Source: Actinomycetospora lutea (GTDB lineage Bacteria > Actinomycetota > Actinomycetes > Mycobacteriales > Pseudonocardiaceae). Taken from it: 64,000 bases of DNA. The notes beneath the pieces are model-generated. The model saw nothing but the letters and a program-made list of their open reading frames with translations. It searched no databases and was not told the origin of the DNA. The DNA lies in the NCBI RefSeq assembly GCF_028737205.1, contig NZ_JAQZAL010000023.1:1-64000 (forward strand). Reading direction: 5' to 3'. This document shows, in pieces, positions 1 through 7,893 of this stretch; the first letter of the stretch is position 1, and every line of letters begins with the position of its first letter. Position numbers and translations under genes: made by a program.

Positions 1-53
1 CGCAACGCCTCCGCAGCGACCGGATGGATGTTCTCCAGGAGCAGCGCCTTCAC
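1..53 (-). CDS. D-3-phosphoglycerate dehydrogenase-like protein, N-terminal fragment
   Basis: Only the first 17 codons are in the window; the gene runs off the left edge. Read on the minus strand from a GTG at 51-53, the protein begins V-K-A-L-L-L-E-N-I-H-P-V-A-A-E-A-L, which resembles the first beta strand and helix of SerA-type D-2-hydroxyacid dehydrogenases (NAD-dependent oxidation of 3-phosphoglycerate, first step of serine synthesis). The gene diverges from the GntR gene at 311. The fragment is too short to exclude another hydroxyacid dehydrogenase of the same superfamily. Confidence 0.5.
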   Translation of the reverse strand, partial: MKALLLENIHPVAAEAL

Positions 54-201
54 GCCGGGCAGCGTAGGCGCTCGCTCGCGGGGCCGTGGCCCGTCGGTGC
101 GGCGCTACTGCTCGTCGTCGTGGGGCGCGTGGAGGTGCTGGGCCGTGTCCGGGGGCCGCGCCCGGCATCAGGGGCGCCGCGTCGCCGGGGCGCCGGCGTT
201 C

Positions 202-216
202 TTGCCGGAACGGCAA
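202..216. promoter_or_regulatory. Perfect 6-3-6 inverted repeat, candidate operator
   Basis: TTGCCG-GAA-CGGCAA lies in the 257-bp gap between the divergent serA-like and GntR genes. The site is symmetric and short, as expected for a dimeric winged-helix regulator. It differs from the palindromes at 1063-1091, so it may belong to another factor. Nothing else recognisable was seen in 54-310. Confidence 0.35.
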
Positions 217-310
217 ACCGTGGCCGTGCTGCGGGCCGCCGAGCAGGGCGGACGCCGGTCACCGGTCGGCTATCCTGCGCAGCCGGATCGGCAGCGCGGA
301 AGGGGCGGTC

Positions 311-1042
311 ATGACGCGCGGTGGCGGCAAGCCGGCGTTCGAGCCGCGCCGCATGCCGGACCGGCTCGACGAGCGCCACCAGCTCAGCGAGCGGGTCGCG
401 GCGTACGTCCGCGAGGCCATCATGGTCGGCGACCTGCGCGCCCCCGAGTTCATCCGCACCGAGCGCCTCGCCGACCAGCTGGGCGTGAGCGCCACGCCGG
501 TCCGCGAGGCGCTGATGATCCTCCACAGCGAGGGCGTGGTCCGCTGGGAGCCGCGGCGCGGGTTCCGCGTGCAGTCGATCACCGCGCGGGACGTCGAGGA
601 CCTCTTCGAGGTGCAGGCCTTCATCGCCGGCGAACTCGCGGCGCGGGCCGCGCAGCTGCTGTCGGCCGAGGACGTGGCCCGGCTGCGCGCCACCCACGCG
701 GAGCTCGAGCGCGCCCACGCCGCCGGTGACACCGACCGCACCGAGCGCCTCAACCACGAGATCCACCGGACGATCAACCGCGCCGGCGGCACCGGCCGGC
801 TGACCACGCTGCTGAACCTGACCGTGCAGTACGTGCCGCGCCACTACTACGGCCGCGTCGACGGCTGGGCGCACGCCTCCGCCCACGACCACGAGGACGT
901 GTTCGCCGCCCTCGAGGCCGGGGACGCCGACGCGGCCCGGGCGGCGATGACCGCGCACGCGAAGCACATCGGACGGCTGCTCGTCGAGCACCTGCACCGG
1001 GTGCACGCCTTCGACGGCGACACCGAGCAGTCCGTGTCGTAA
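311..1042 (+). CDS. GntR-family transcriptional regulator, FadR/FCD subfamily
   Basis: This is a 243-residue DNA-binding repressor or activator. The N-terminal winged helix (about residues 15-85) carries the typical ERLADQLGVSATPVREAL recognition helix, followed by an EPRRGFRV wing. The C-terminal FCD ligand domain contains acidic and His residues in the pattern that binds a metal and carboxylate effector (NHEIH and a late AHAKHIGRL helix). The ATG at 311 is preceded by GGAAGG; an upstream in-frame start at 86 would add 75 low-complexity residues and is rejected. It sits just ahead of an acyl-CoA dehydrogenase with strong palindromes in the gap, so it probably controls that catabolic pair. 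The effector is unknown. Confidence 0.85.
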   Translation: MTRGGGKPAFEPRRMPDRLDERHQLSERVAAYVREAIMVGDLRAPEFIRTERLADQLGVSATPVREALMILHSEGVVRWEPRRGFRVQSITARDVEDLFEVQAFIAGELAARAAQLLSAEDVARLRATHAELERAHAAGDTDRTERLNHEIHRTINRAGGTGRLTTLLNLTVQYVPRHYYGRVDGWAHASAHDHEDVFAALEAGDADAARAAMTAHAKHIGRLLVEHLHRVHAFDGDTEQSVS

Positions 1043-1062
1043 GCCCTCGGCTGCGGGTCGTT

Positions 1063-1091
1063 GTTCGTTGCGAACGGATTCTATAGAATCC
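1063..1091. promoter_or_regulatory. Paired palindromes upstream of the acyl-CoA dehydrogenase
   Basis: Two symmetric sites are adjacent: GTTCG-TTG-CGAAC (1063-1075) and a perfect 16-bp palindrome GGATTCTATAGAATCC (1076-1091). The second contains a TATAG core that could double as a -10 element. The pair ends 32 bp before the GTG at 1124. FCD-type GntR proteins commonly bind such sites, so control by the product of the gene at 311 is the simplest inference. Confidence 0.6.
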
Positions 1092-1123
1092 TCAGGGTTC
1101 GCCCGCGACGACAGGAGATGCCG

Positions 1124-2278
1124 GTGACCAGCCTCGACGCCGAAGAACAGGCCATCGTCGACACCGTCGCCGACTTCGTCGACCACGAGGTCCGGCCGGT
1201 GGCCCAGGAGCTGGAGCACGCCAACACCTACCCCGAGAAGCTCATCGAGCAGATGAAGGAGCTCGGGGTCTTCGGGTTGGCGATCCCCGAGCCCTACGGC
1301 GACCTGCAGGTCACCACCCCGTGCTACGCGCGGGTGACCGAGGAGCTCGCCCGCGGCTGGATGAGCCTCGCGGGCTCCATGGGCGGGCACACGGTCGTCG
1401 CCAAGCTCCTGCTCACCTACGGCACCGAGGAGCAGCAGCAGCGCTACCTGCCCCGCATGGCCACCGGCGAGCTGCGCGCCACGATGGCGCTCACCGAGCC
1501 CGGCGGGGGCTCGGACCTCCAGGCGCTGCGCACCGTCGCGAAGCGCGACGGCGACTCCTACGTCATCAACGGCACCAAGACCTGGATCACCAACGCGCGC
1601 CGCTCCGGGCTCATCGCGCTGCTGTGCAAGACCGACCCGAGCGCCGAGCCGGCCCACGCGGGCATCAGCGTGCTGCTGGTGGAGAAGGTCCCCGGCGTCG
1701 AGGTGTCCAAGGACCTGCCCAAGCTCGGCTACAAGGGCGTCGAGAGCTGCGAGCTCGCGTTCACCGACGCCCGGGTGGACGCCGACGCCGTGCTCGGCGG
1801 GGTCGAGGGCCGGGGCTTCTCGCAGATGATGCGCGGCCTGGAGATCGGCCGCATCCAGGTCGCCGCGCGGGCCACCGGCGTCGCGCGCGCCGCGTTCGAC
1901 GACTCCCTGCGCTACGCCCAGGAGCGCGAGAGCTTCGGCAAGCCGATCTGGAAGCACCAGTCGGTGGGCAACCTGCTCGCGGACATGGGCACCAAGATCA
2001 CCGCCGCGCGCAGCCTGCTCCAGCACGCCGCCGAGGCGTACGACTCGGGCGACCGGTCGGACATGGAAGCGGGCATGGCGAAGCTCTTCTGCTCGGAGAC
2101 CGCCATGGAGGTCGCGCTCAACGCGATCCGGGTGCACGGCGGCTACGGCTACTCCACCGAGTTCGACGTCGAGCGCTACTTCCGCGACGCGCCGCTGATG
2201 ATCGTCGGCGAGGGCACCAACGAGATCCAGAGCAACGTCATCGTGCGCCAGCTCGTCCAGCGTGGCGGTCTGGGGTGA
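1124..2278 (+). CDS. Acyl-CoA dehydrogenase family protein
   Basis: This 384-residue flavoprotein is predicted to oxidise an acyl-CoA thioester to the 2,3-enoyl-CoA and pass electrons to ETF. All three ACAD domains are visible: N-terminal helices, the middle strand domain with TEPGGGSD and WITNA, and the C-terminal helical domain with the FAD-contact signature RVHGGYGYSTEFDVERYFRDA and the IVGEGTNEIQ tail. The GTG at 1124 is chosen because AGGAG at 1113-1117 gives proper spacing; the ATG at 1118 would touch it. The stop overlaps the next start by 4 nt, so the two genes are translationally coupled. The substrate cannot be told from sequence; a short or branched acyl chain is plausible. Confidence 0.9.
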   Translation: MTSLDAEEQAIVDTVADFVDHEVRPVAQELEHANTYPEKLIEQMKELGVFGLAIPEPYGDLQVTTPCYARVTEELARGWMSLAGSMGGHTVVAKLLLTYGTEEQQQRYLPRMATGELRATMALTEPGGGSDLQALRTVAKRDGDSYVINGTKTWITNARRSGLIALLCKTDPSAEPAHAGISVLLVEKVPGVEVSKDLPKLGYKGVESCELAFTDARVDADAVLGGVEGRGFSQMMRGLEIGRIQVAARATGVARAAFDDSLRYAQERESFGKPIWKHQSVGNLLADMGTKITAARSLLQHAAEAYDSGDRSDMEAGMAKLFCSETAMEVALNAIRVHGGYGYSTEFDVERYFRDAPLMIVGEGTNEIQSNVIVRQLVQRGGLG

Positions 2279-3159
2279 GCACGCCCGACCTCGCGGAGTG
2301 CGTCCGCGGCTGGTCGCCCGCACCGGTGGTGACCTCCGGCTCCACCGACGCCTGGACCGTCGGCGCGGTGTCGGGTCTGTTCGACCTGCCGCCCGTCGCG
2401 GGCGACGGCGAGGACCTGCCGCCGCTGTGGCACTGGTTCGGCTTCCTCGACCATCCCCGCCAGGACCAGCTCGGCGACGACGGCCACCCGGCGCAGGGCC
2501 GGTTCATGCCGCCGGTGCCGCACCGCCGGCGCATGATCGCCGGGGGCCGGCTGGAGGTCGGCGCCCCGATGCGGGTCGGCGAGACCCTGGAGCGGCACTC
2601 CACCCTGCGGCGCTGCGACGTCAAGTCCGGCCGCAGCGGGGACATGGTGCTGGTGACCGTCCGGCACGAGTTCCGCCGCGACGGCACGACGATCGTGGGC
2701 GAGGAGCAGGACGTCGTCTACCGCTCCCAGCCGCCGGGGCAGGCCCGCGGCATCGCGCTCGACGCCCCCGACGCCGACCTGCCCGCCCCCGGTCCCGAGG
2801 CGGTCGCGCTGACCCCCGACGAGACCCTGCTGTTCCGGTTCTCCGCGCTGACCTACAACACCCACCGCATCCACTACGACCTGCCCTACGTCACGCAGGT
2901 CGAGGGCTATCCGGGTCTCGTCGTGCACGGGCCGCTCCTCGCGCTGCAGCTGCTCGAGGTGCCGCGGCGCCACCGCCCCGGCCGTCCGGTGCGGCGGTTC
3001 GACTTCCGCCTGCGCCGCCCGGTCTTCGCCGGTCAGCACGTCGTCGCCCGGCCCGCGGCGGACCGGTCGTCGCCGGAGGGATCCGACGACGGCCTGGCGC
3101 TGGAGGCGGGCGTGCCGGGCGCGCCGCCGTCGGTCACGGGCACGGTCCGGGGCTCCTGA
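2275..3159 (+). CDS. MaoC/HTD2-like hot-dog dehydratase (mesaconyl- or itaconyl-CoA hydratase type)
   Basis: A 294-residue double hot-dog protein. The N-terminal half (FAS1-like dehydratase) contains LWHWFGFLDH and the MPPVPHRRRMIAGG stretch; the C-terminal half carries FSALTYNTHRIHYD and GLVVHGPLLALQLL, the hydratase active-site region with catalytic Asn/His. Proteins with this layout hydrate mesaconyl-C4-CoA, itaconyl-CoA or related branched enoyl-CoAs. The GTG start at 2275 overlaps the acyl-CoA dehydrogenase stop (GTGA). Together the genes could do an oxidation and hydration step of one acyl-CoA route; the exact substrate is inference. Confidence 0.75.
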   Translation: MSTPDLAECVRGWSPAPVVTSGSTDAWTVGAVSGLFDLPPVAGDGEDLPPLWHWFGFLDHPRQDQLGDDGHPAQGRFMPPVPHRRRMIAGGRLEVGAPMRVGETLERHSTLRRCDVKSGRSGDMVLVTVRHEFRRDGTTIVGEEQDVVYRSQPPGQARGIALDAPDADLPAPGPEAVALTPDETLLFRFSALTYNTHRIHYDLPYVTQVEGYPGLVVHGPLLALQLLEVPRRHRPGRPVRRFDFRLRRPVFAGQHVVARPAADRSSPEGSDDGLALEAGVPGAPPSVTGTVRGS

Positions 3160-3169
3160 CCGCGCCGGT

Positions 3170-3499
3170 TCACATGTGCGCGGCGACCTCGCCCATCTCC
3201 GTCCAGTCCACCCCGGCGGGCAGGTCCTGGTAGACGATCGTCGGGACGCGCGAGACCACCGAGGGCAGCCACCCGAAGAACCACTGCGCGTGCTCCGAGG
3301 CGACGTGGGCCTCGCCCGCGGCCTGGTCGGCGTAGTTCGCCACGACGACGAAGTCGCCGCGTCCCTCGACGCTCTCGTAGCAGGTGAAGTGCCGGTTGCC
3401 GGGCTCCTCCCGGACCTGCGCGCTGTAGCGCCTGACGCCGGCGAGGAAGTCGTCCCGCTTGTCCGCGCGGACCTCGATGCTGATCACGATGAAGATCAC
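3170..3499 (-). CDS. Antibiotic biosynthesis monooxygenase (ABM) domain protein
   Basis: A 109-residue ferredoxin-like alpha/beta barrel protein of the ABM/YgiN type, starting with MIFIVISIEVRADKRDDFL and containing EPGNRHFTCYESVE and the helix HVASEHAQWFF. Members act as cofactor-free quinol monooxygenases or heme-handling proteins, or have no known substrate. The GTG start at 3499 has AAGGA upstream. It lies 22 nt downstream of the TetR/ScbR-like gene on the same strand and probably shares its transcript. It ends 10 nt from the convergent hydratase gene. Confidence 0.75.
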   Translation of the reverse strand: MIFIVISIEVRADKRDDFLAGVRRYSAQVREEPGNRHFTCYESVEGRGDFVVVANYADQAAGEAHVASEHAQWFFGWLPSVVSRVPTIVYQDLPAGVDWTEMGEVAAHM

Positions 3500-3521
3500 G
3501 GCCAGTCCTTCCGTCGAGCGC

Positions 3522-4253
3522 TCATCCGGCGCGCACCCGCACGAACTCCGCGGCCTCGGGAGCGGTGCGCTTCTCCCAGTCCGACGCGAGGACCTCGTCG
3601 AGCCACGTGGCGGTGGCGACGACCGGCAGGATGCCGAGCCAGGTGTCGGTCATCCGCTCGAAGTGGGTGGGCGACCCGACGATGGTCTCGGCGAACGACC
3701 GGTGCCCGCAGGAGGCCGCGACCACGAGCCTGCTCACGCGGTCCGGGTCGGTCGCGGGGCGCAGCAGGCCCAGCTCGAGCGCGGCCCGCAGGTGGGCGGC
3801 CGTGCTGGTCGCCCAGTCGCTGTACCAGGCGCGGTGGGCCTCGGCGAAGTGCGTGGTGCCGGACATCGCCCGGCTCGCGCCGCGCACGACGACGTCGTGG
3901 GTCCACCGGCTGACGTAGGCGTCGGTCTCGACCAGGAGCGTGCGCAGCGGGTCGAGACCGCGCCCCGCGATCGTCGTACGCACGACGTCCCAGGAGTCGA
4001 TGACCTCGGTGACGAGGTCGGTGGCGAGCTGCTGCTTGGACCGGAAGTGGAAGTACATGGCGCCCTTGGTGCGCCCGGACGCGGCGAGGATGTCCGAGAG
4101 CGAGGCGGCGTCGTAGCCCCGCTGGTCGAACGCGCGCGCCGCCTCGAGCAGCAGGGTGTGGCGCGTGTCGCGACCGCGCTGCTGGGGCGACGAGCCCGCG
4201 TCGGACCACCCGACGATGGGCACGTCCCACCAGCGCACGACGGCGGCGTCCAT
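3522..4253 (-). CDS. TetR/ScbR-type transcriptional regulator
   Basis: A 243-residue TetR-family regulator. The helix-turn-helix spans about residues 30-75 with ARAFDQRGYDAASLSDILAASGRTKGAMYFHFRSKQQLA. The GAMYFHF core and the following TEVIDSW resemble gamma-butyrolactone receptors (ScbR/ArpA group), but short TetR regulators share this motif, so ligand identity is open. An excellent Shine-Dalgarno, AGGAGGTGAGCC, precedes the ATG at 4253. It precedes the ABM gene in the same direction, which may be its target. Confidence 0.8.
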   Translation of the reverse strand: MDAAVVRWWDVPIVGWSDAGSSPQQRGRDTRHTLLLEAARAFDQRGYDAASLSDILAASGRTKGAMYFHFRSKQQLATDLVTEVIDSWDVVRTTIAGRGLDPLRTLLVETDAYVSRWTHDVVVRGASRAMSGTTHFAEAHRAWYSDWATSTAAHLRAALELGLLRPATDPDRVSRLVVAASCGHRSFAETIVGSPTHFERMTDTWLGILPVVATATWLDEVLASDWEKRTAPEAAEFVRVRAG

Positions 4254-4319
4254 GGCTCACCTCCTGCGGCCCGCCCGTCGGGCCGCTGGGAAGGAGCACG
4301 CTAGCGCTCCGGCCCGGCG

Positions 4320-5387
4320 CTACAAGGAGTTGCGGTAGGCCTGGTTGGCCGCCCGCAGCCGGGTGTCCGCGCCGAGGTAGACGTGCTTGGACATGTCCGG
4401 GGAGTACCGGCTCGCCGGCGGGGTCCGCCCGAGGGTCTCGGCCATCGCGCGCAGGTGGTGCGGCGCCGCGCCGCAGCACAGCCCGAAGTAGCGCACGCCG
4501 GCGGCGCGGGCCCGGCGGGTGAAGTCGGCGATCTCGTAGCGGTGGCAGGTGAAGGGGTCGAGCGCGGTGGGGAAGGGGAGGTCCTCGGGCAGCGGGGTCG
4601 GGCCCGGGTCGCGTAGCGCGTGGAAGGTCGGCTGCTCCGCGGTGGTGCGGTAGGGCACCGGCAGCGCGGCGACCGGGACGTCCACCGCCCCCGCGATCGG
4701 TCCGAGCAGCGGCAGCATCGTGGCGGGGCCGCGCACGCAGTTGAGTCCCACGACGTCGGCGCCGCAGGCGGCGAGCTCGCGGCACGCCTCGACGATGTCG
4801 ACGCCGTCGCGGGTCACCGGCTCGTGACCGGCCACCAGCAGGATCACCGAGGGCAGCCCGGCCTCGCGGATCACCTCGAGGGCGATGCGGGCCTCGCCGA
4901 GGTAGCGGAAGGTCTCGCCGATGACGTAGTCGGCGCCGGCCTCCGCCGCCCAGCCCACCTGCTCGGTGAACATCCCGCGCACGGCGGCGTGGGTGGCGGG
5001 GTCGGCCGGCTCGTACACCCCGGTGTTGCAGATGTTCCCGGCGAGCAGCGTGCCGGTCGTGTCGGCGACGCCGCGGGCGATCTCGAGCGCCTGGCGGTTG
5101 AGCGGCTCGAGGATGCCGTCCTTGCCGATCACGCGCAGCTTCTCGCGGTGGGCGTAGTAGGTGAACGCCTCGACCACGTCGGAGCCGGCGTGCACGAACT
5201 GGCGGTGCAGCGCGGCGACCTCCTCGGGGTGCTCGAGGACCACCTCGGGCACGAACGCGCCGGCCTGCAGGTAACCCCGCCGCTCGAGCTCGAACAGGTA
5301 GCCCTCCCCGCACACGACGGGACCGGCCGCGAGCCGCTCGGCGAGTCGGTCGCCGGAGTACGACGGCAACGGCGGGGGACTGGTCAT
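4320..5387 (-). CDS. Zinc-dependent homocysteine S-methyltransferase (BHMT-like)
   Basis: A 355-residue TIM-barrel methyltransferase that moves a methyl group to homocysteine to give methionine. The zinc ligands are in place: Cys217 in GLNC, and Cys304-Cys305 in GLCCGAAPHH; the spacing closely resembles betaine-homocysteine methyltransferase. The DVVEAFTYYAHREKL segment fits the homocysteine site. The ATG at 5387 starts MTSPPPLPSYSGDRLAERLA; longer in-frame starts give Arg/Gly-rich nonsense. The methyl donor (betaine, S-methylmethionine or another) is not determined by sequence. No SAM riboswitch was recognised in the 252-bp leader. Confidence 0.85.
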   Translation of the reverse strand: MTSPPPLPSYSGDRLAERLAAGPVVCGEGYLFELERRGYLQAGAFVPEVVLEHPEEVAALHRQFVHAGSDVVEAFTYYAHREKLRVIGKDGILEPLNRQALEIARGVADTTGTLLAGNICNTGVYEPADPATHAAVRGMFTEQVGWAAEAGADYVIGETFRYLGEARIALEVIREAGLPSVILLVAGHEPVTRDGVDIVEACRELAACGADVVGLNCVRGPATMLPLLGPIAGAVDVPVAALPVPYRTTAEQPTFHALRDPGPTPLPEDLPFPTALDPFTCHRYEIADFTRRARAAGVRYFGLCCGAAPHHLRAMAETLGRTPPASRYSPDMSKHVYLGADTRLRAANQAYRNSL

Positions 5388-5639
5388 GGCTGGCCTCGCT
5401 CTCGTGACGGACATCACCAGGATCACGCGCCGCGCGGGAGTTGACCTCGCGCCGTTGATCGGATCCGCCACTGGTCGCAGAAGGCGTGCCTTATGACGGG
5501 GCGCCCGCCGGGCGCGGGGGCTCACCCCGCCCGTCCCGGGGGCTCTCCCCGCCGGGGGGAGGGCCTGCCCGATCGTTCCCCGCCGACCGCCGGACAAGGC
5601 TCTGAGCAGCAGGAACGGCCTCGAAGCGGAGGAACGACG

Positions 5640-6425
5640 ATGACGGATGTCCGCGACTTCACCCACGGCGCGGGGCCCTACCCCGGGCCCCGCCCGATGG
5701 GGCCGCCCCCGGGCGCACCGCCGCCGCCGTACGGGGTCGTCCCCAGTCCCCGGCACCCGGCGACCCCGCCGGCCGGCCTGCCCCTCGGGTACCCGCCGCT
5801 GACCCCGCCCGGGGGCTGGGGCCCGCCGCCCTTCCCCGGACCCGTGCCGCCGCCCCCGCCGCCGACCCCGCCGCCGTCCGGGCGCGGGCGGACCGTCCTC
5901 GTCGCCGTGGCCCTCGCCGTCGTGCTGCTCGGCGGGCTCCTCGCGGCGGTCGCGGTCATGGCGACGGGCGTGTCGACCGCGCCCACGCCCACCCCGGCGC
6001 CGGCACCGGCCCCGACCAGCCACTACACGCTGACGAGCATGTTCGCGGGCAACGGCAGCTGTACGCCGACGACCCCCGAGGAGCAGGTCCCCTCCACCAC
6101 CGAGGGCCAGGTCTGCACCGGGTCCGGCGACGGCACCGTGTTCGTCTTCTACCGCTACACCGGCGCCGCGGCCCCGTTCGAGGACGCGATGGTCCGCGGC
6201 TGGGGCGGCACGGGCCTGACCCCGCACTCGCAGGACGCCTGCAGCGCGAAGTACACCGGCACCATCGACCTCCCGGCCGGCGGGACCGCACCGGTGGTCG
6301 TCGACGTCTACCGGAACTCGCCGTTCGTCGCGATCTCCGCGTCCGACACCGGGCAGGGGGCCGAGGCCATGATCGACCCGCGCTACCGCGTCGCGAACCG
6401 CGCCGACCTGTGCGCCGGCGGTTGA
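5640..6425 (+). CDS. Proline-rich single-pass membrane protein, unknown function
   Basis: A 261-residue protein with a Pro/Gly-rich cytoplasmic N-terminus (about 1-80), one transmembrane helix (about 84-106, TVLVAVALAVVLLGGLLAAV) and a Pro/Thr linker. A compact extracellular domain of about 130 residues follows, with four Cys (SCTP, VCTG, ACSA, LCAG) that could form two disulfides. GGAGG lies upstream of the ATG at 5640. This plan is common among actinobacterial sensor or envelope proteins; no known family was recognised. It ends exactly where the convergent AraC gene ends. Confidence 0.7.
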   Translation: MTDVRDFTHGAGPYPGPRPMGPPPGAPPPPYGVVPSPRHPATPPAGLPLGYPPLTPPGGWGPPPFPGPVPPPPPPTPPPSGRGRTVLVAVALAVVLLGGLLAAVAVMATGVSTAPTPTPAPAPAPTSHYTLTSMFAGNGSCTPTTPEEQVPSTTEGQVCTGSGDGTVFVFYRYTGAAAPFEDAMVRGWGGTGLTPHSQDACSAKYTGTIDLPAGGTAPVVVDVYRNSPFVAISASDTGQGAEAMIDPRYRVANRADLCAGG

Positions 6426-7256
6426 TCAGTCCGCCACCATCGGATCCGCCGGCACCGCCCCGCCATCGGTCCTCGACGAGGGCCGGTGGCGGACCTCGCT
6501 GGGCGCGAGGCCCCGGTGGCGACGGAACGCGGCGCTGAAGCTGAAGGGGTTGGCGTAGCCGACGCGCCGGGCGACGGCCGCGACGGTGACCTCGGGCTCG
6601 GTGATCAGGGCGCGCTCGGCGAGGTCGAGCCGGTGCTCGCGGACGTAGGACAGCGGCGAGGTGCCGACGGCCTCGCGGAACCGCTTCGCGAACGCCGCGC
6701 GGCCCACGCCGGCGTGCCGGGCGAGACCCTCGACGGTCCAGGCCCGCGCCGGGTCGTCGTGCACGGCGGACAGGGCCGCGGACACGTCCGGGTCGGTCAC
6801 CGTCCCGTGCGGCGCCGCCGCGGTGAGGACGTCGCGGACGGTGCCGGTGACCAGCCAGTCGAGCAGCCGCTCGGACACGACGTCGCTCTCGGGTGCCGCG
6901 CAGAACTGGTCGGCGAGCCGTTCGATGAGCAGGCGGCAGAACTCCGAGTCCGCGGGCACGACGACCTCGTCGGGCAGCGCGCGCAGGCGGCCGGTCCCGT
7001 GCAGGGCGAACCGGGTGACCAGCAGCGTCGTGCCGGCCTCCCGGGCCTGCGCGGGGAGCTCGCCGCGGTGGCGCGTCAGCACGGCGTCGCCCGGGGTCAG
7101 GGTCGTGCCCAGCAGGCGGACCCGGCCGCGCGCGACCGCGACGAGGGCCCACCGGTCCCCGGTCGCGAGGAACGCCGGGCCGTCGCCGAGCTCCTCGACG
7201 CGGAACTCCGGGTCGACGACGCGGACCGCGCCGAGCAGTCCGTCGACGGTCTCCAC
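6426..7256 (-). CDS. AraC-family regulator with cupin sensor domain
   Basis: About 276 residues. The N-terminal AraC-type cupin domain (GDRWALVAVARGRVRLLGTTLTPGD) is followed by two helix-turn-helix units: WTVEGLARHAGVGRAAFAKRFREAVGTSPLSYV and VTVAAVARRVGYANPFSFSAAFRRHRGLAPSEVR. This matches the AraC subgroup beside small oxidoreductases or cupins. The GTG at 7256 is the likely start; a longer in-frame reading to 7553 overlaps the opposite PPOX gene and is unsupported. It is divergent from the PPOX gene (83-bp gap), a usual regulator-target arrangement. Confidence 0.8.
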   Translation of the reverse strand: METVDGLLGAVRVVDPEFRVEELGDGPAFLATGDRWALVAVARGRVRLLGTTLTPGDAVLTRHRGELPAQAREAGTTLLVTRFALHGTGRLRALPDEVVVPADSEFCRLLIERLADQFCAAPESDVVSERLLDWLVTGTVRDVLTAAAPHGTVTDPDVSAALSAVHDDPARAWTVEGLARHAGVGRAAFAKRFREAVGTSPLSYVREHRLDLAERALITEPEVTVAAVARRVGYANPFSFSAAFRRHRGLAPSEVRHRPSSRTDGGAVPADPMVAD

Positions 7257-7338
7257 GATCTCGAGGCTAGACGCTCGCGTAGGTGCCGTGGAGCCGCGCG
7301 GATGGGCGCCGCGGCCCCGCGCGCCCACGCTGGAGGGC

Positions 7339-7761
7339 ATGGCCGAGGACTTCACCGACACCGACCGCGCCCTGCTCGACCGTCCGCTGCACGGGCTGCT
7401 CACGATCCCGCCGGGCCGGGAGCGTCTCCCCGCCCCGCGTCCGGTGTGGTTCGAGCGGACCCCGGACGACGACATCCAGCTGTTCTCGATGGCCGACGCG
7501 CTCAAGGTCCGCCGCCTCGCGGCCGACCCGCGGGCCTCGTTCGTCGTGGTCACCCCGGAGGGCGAGCCGGAGGGCTGGGTCTCGATCGAGGCGGACGTGA
7601 CGCTGCCCGAGGGCGGCGCGGCCGACCTCGCCCGGCGGCTCGCCGAGCGCTACTGGGACGACCTCACGACCCCCGAGCACCGCGAGCTCGTCGAGCTCTA
7701 CGCGGTGGAGGAGAACCTGCGCCGGATCGTCCTGCACCCGCGCCGGGTCACCCGCGTGTGA
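7339..7761 (+). CDS. Pyridoxamine 5'-phosphate oxidase-fold (PPOX) protein
   Basis: A 140-residue split-barrel flavin or F420-binding protein. It shows LLDRPLHGLLTIPP, PRPVWFE and a KVRRLAADPRASFVVVTP strand-helix typical of PPOX-class proteins, with a WVSIEADV core. Members reduce or oxidise small molecules with FMN or F420. GGAGGG precedes the ATG at 7339. Its divergent AraC neighbour probably controls it. Confidence 0.75.
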   Translation: MAEDFTDTDRALLDRPLHGLLTIPPGRERLPAPRPVWFERTPDDDIQLFSMADALKVRRLAADPRASFVVVTPEGEPEGWVSIEADVTLPEGGAADLARRLAERYWDDLTTPEHRELVELYAVEENLRRIVLHPRRVTRV

Positions 7762-7893
7762 CGGCGGGACCGGCCCGGGCGGGACATCCCGGGCGGACCG
7801 CTCGCCGCTGCTGACGCCCGGATCATCCGATCCCTGCAAAGCTGGTGGGGGGCAGACGCGGCACCGGCCGCGTCCCGGCGGAGGGACGGCGAC

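Noticed and set aside
50-2323. Minus-strand 757-codon frame over the GntR and acyl-CoA dehydrogenase genes
   Set aside because: Low-complexity product in antisense of two clear genes.
5388-5639. SAM or cobalamin riboswitch before the homocysteine methyltransferase
   Set aside because: The leader was read for SAM-IV and B12-box-type conserved sequence and none was recognisable.
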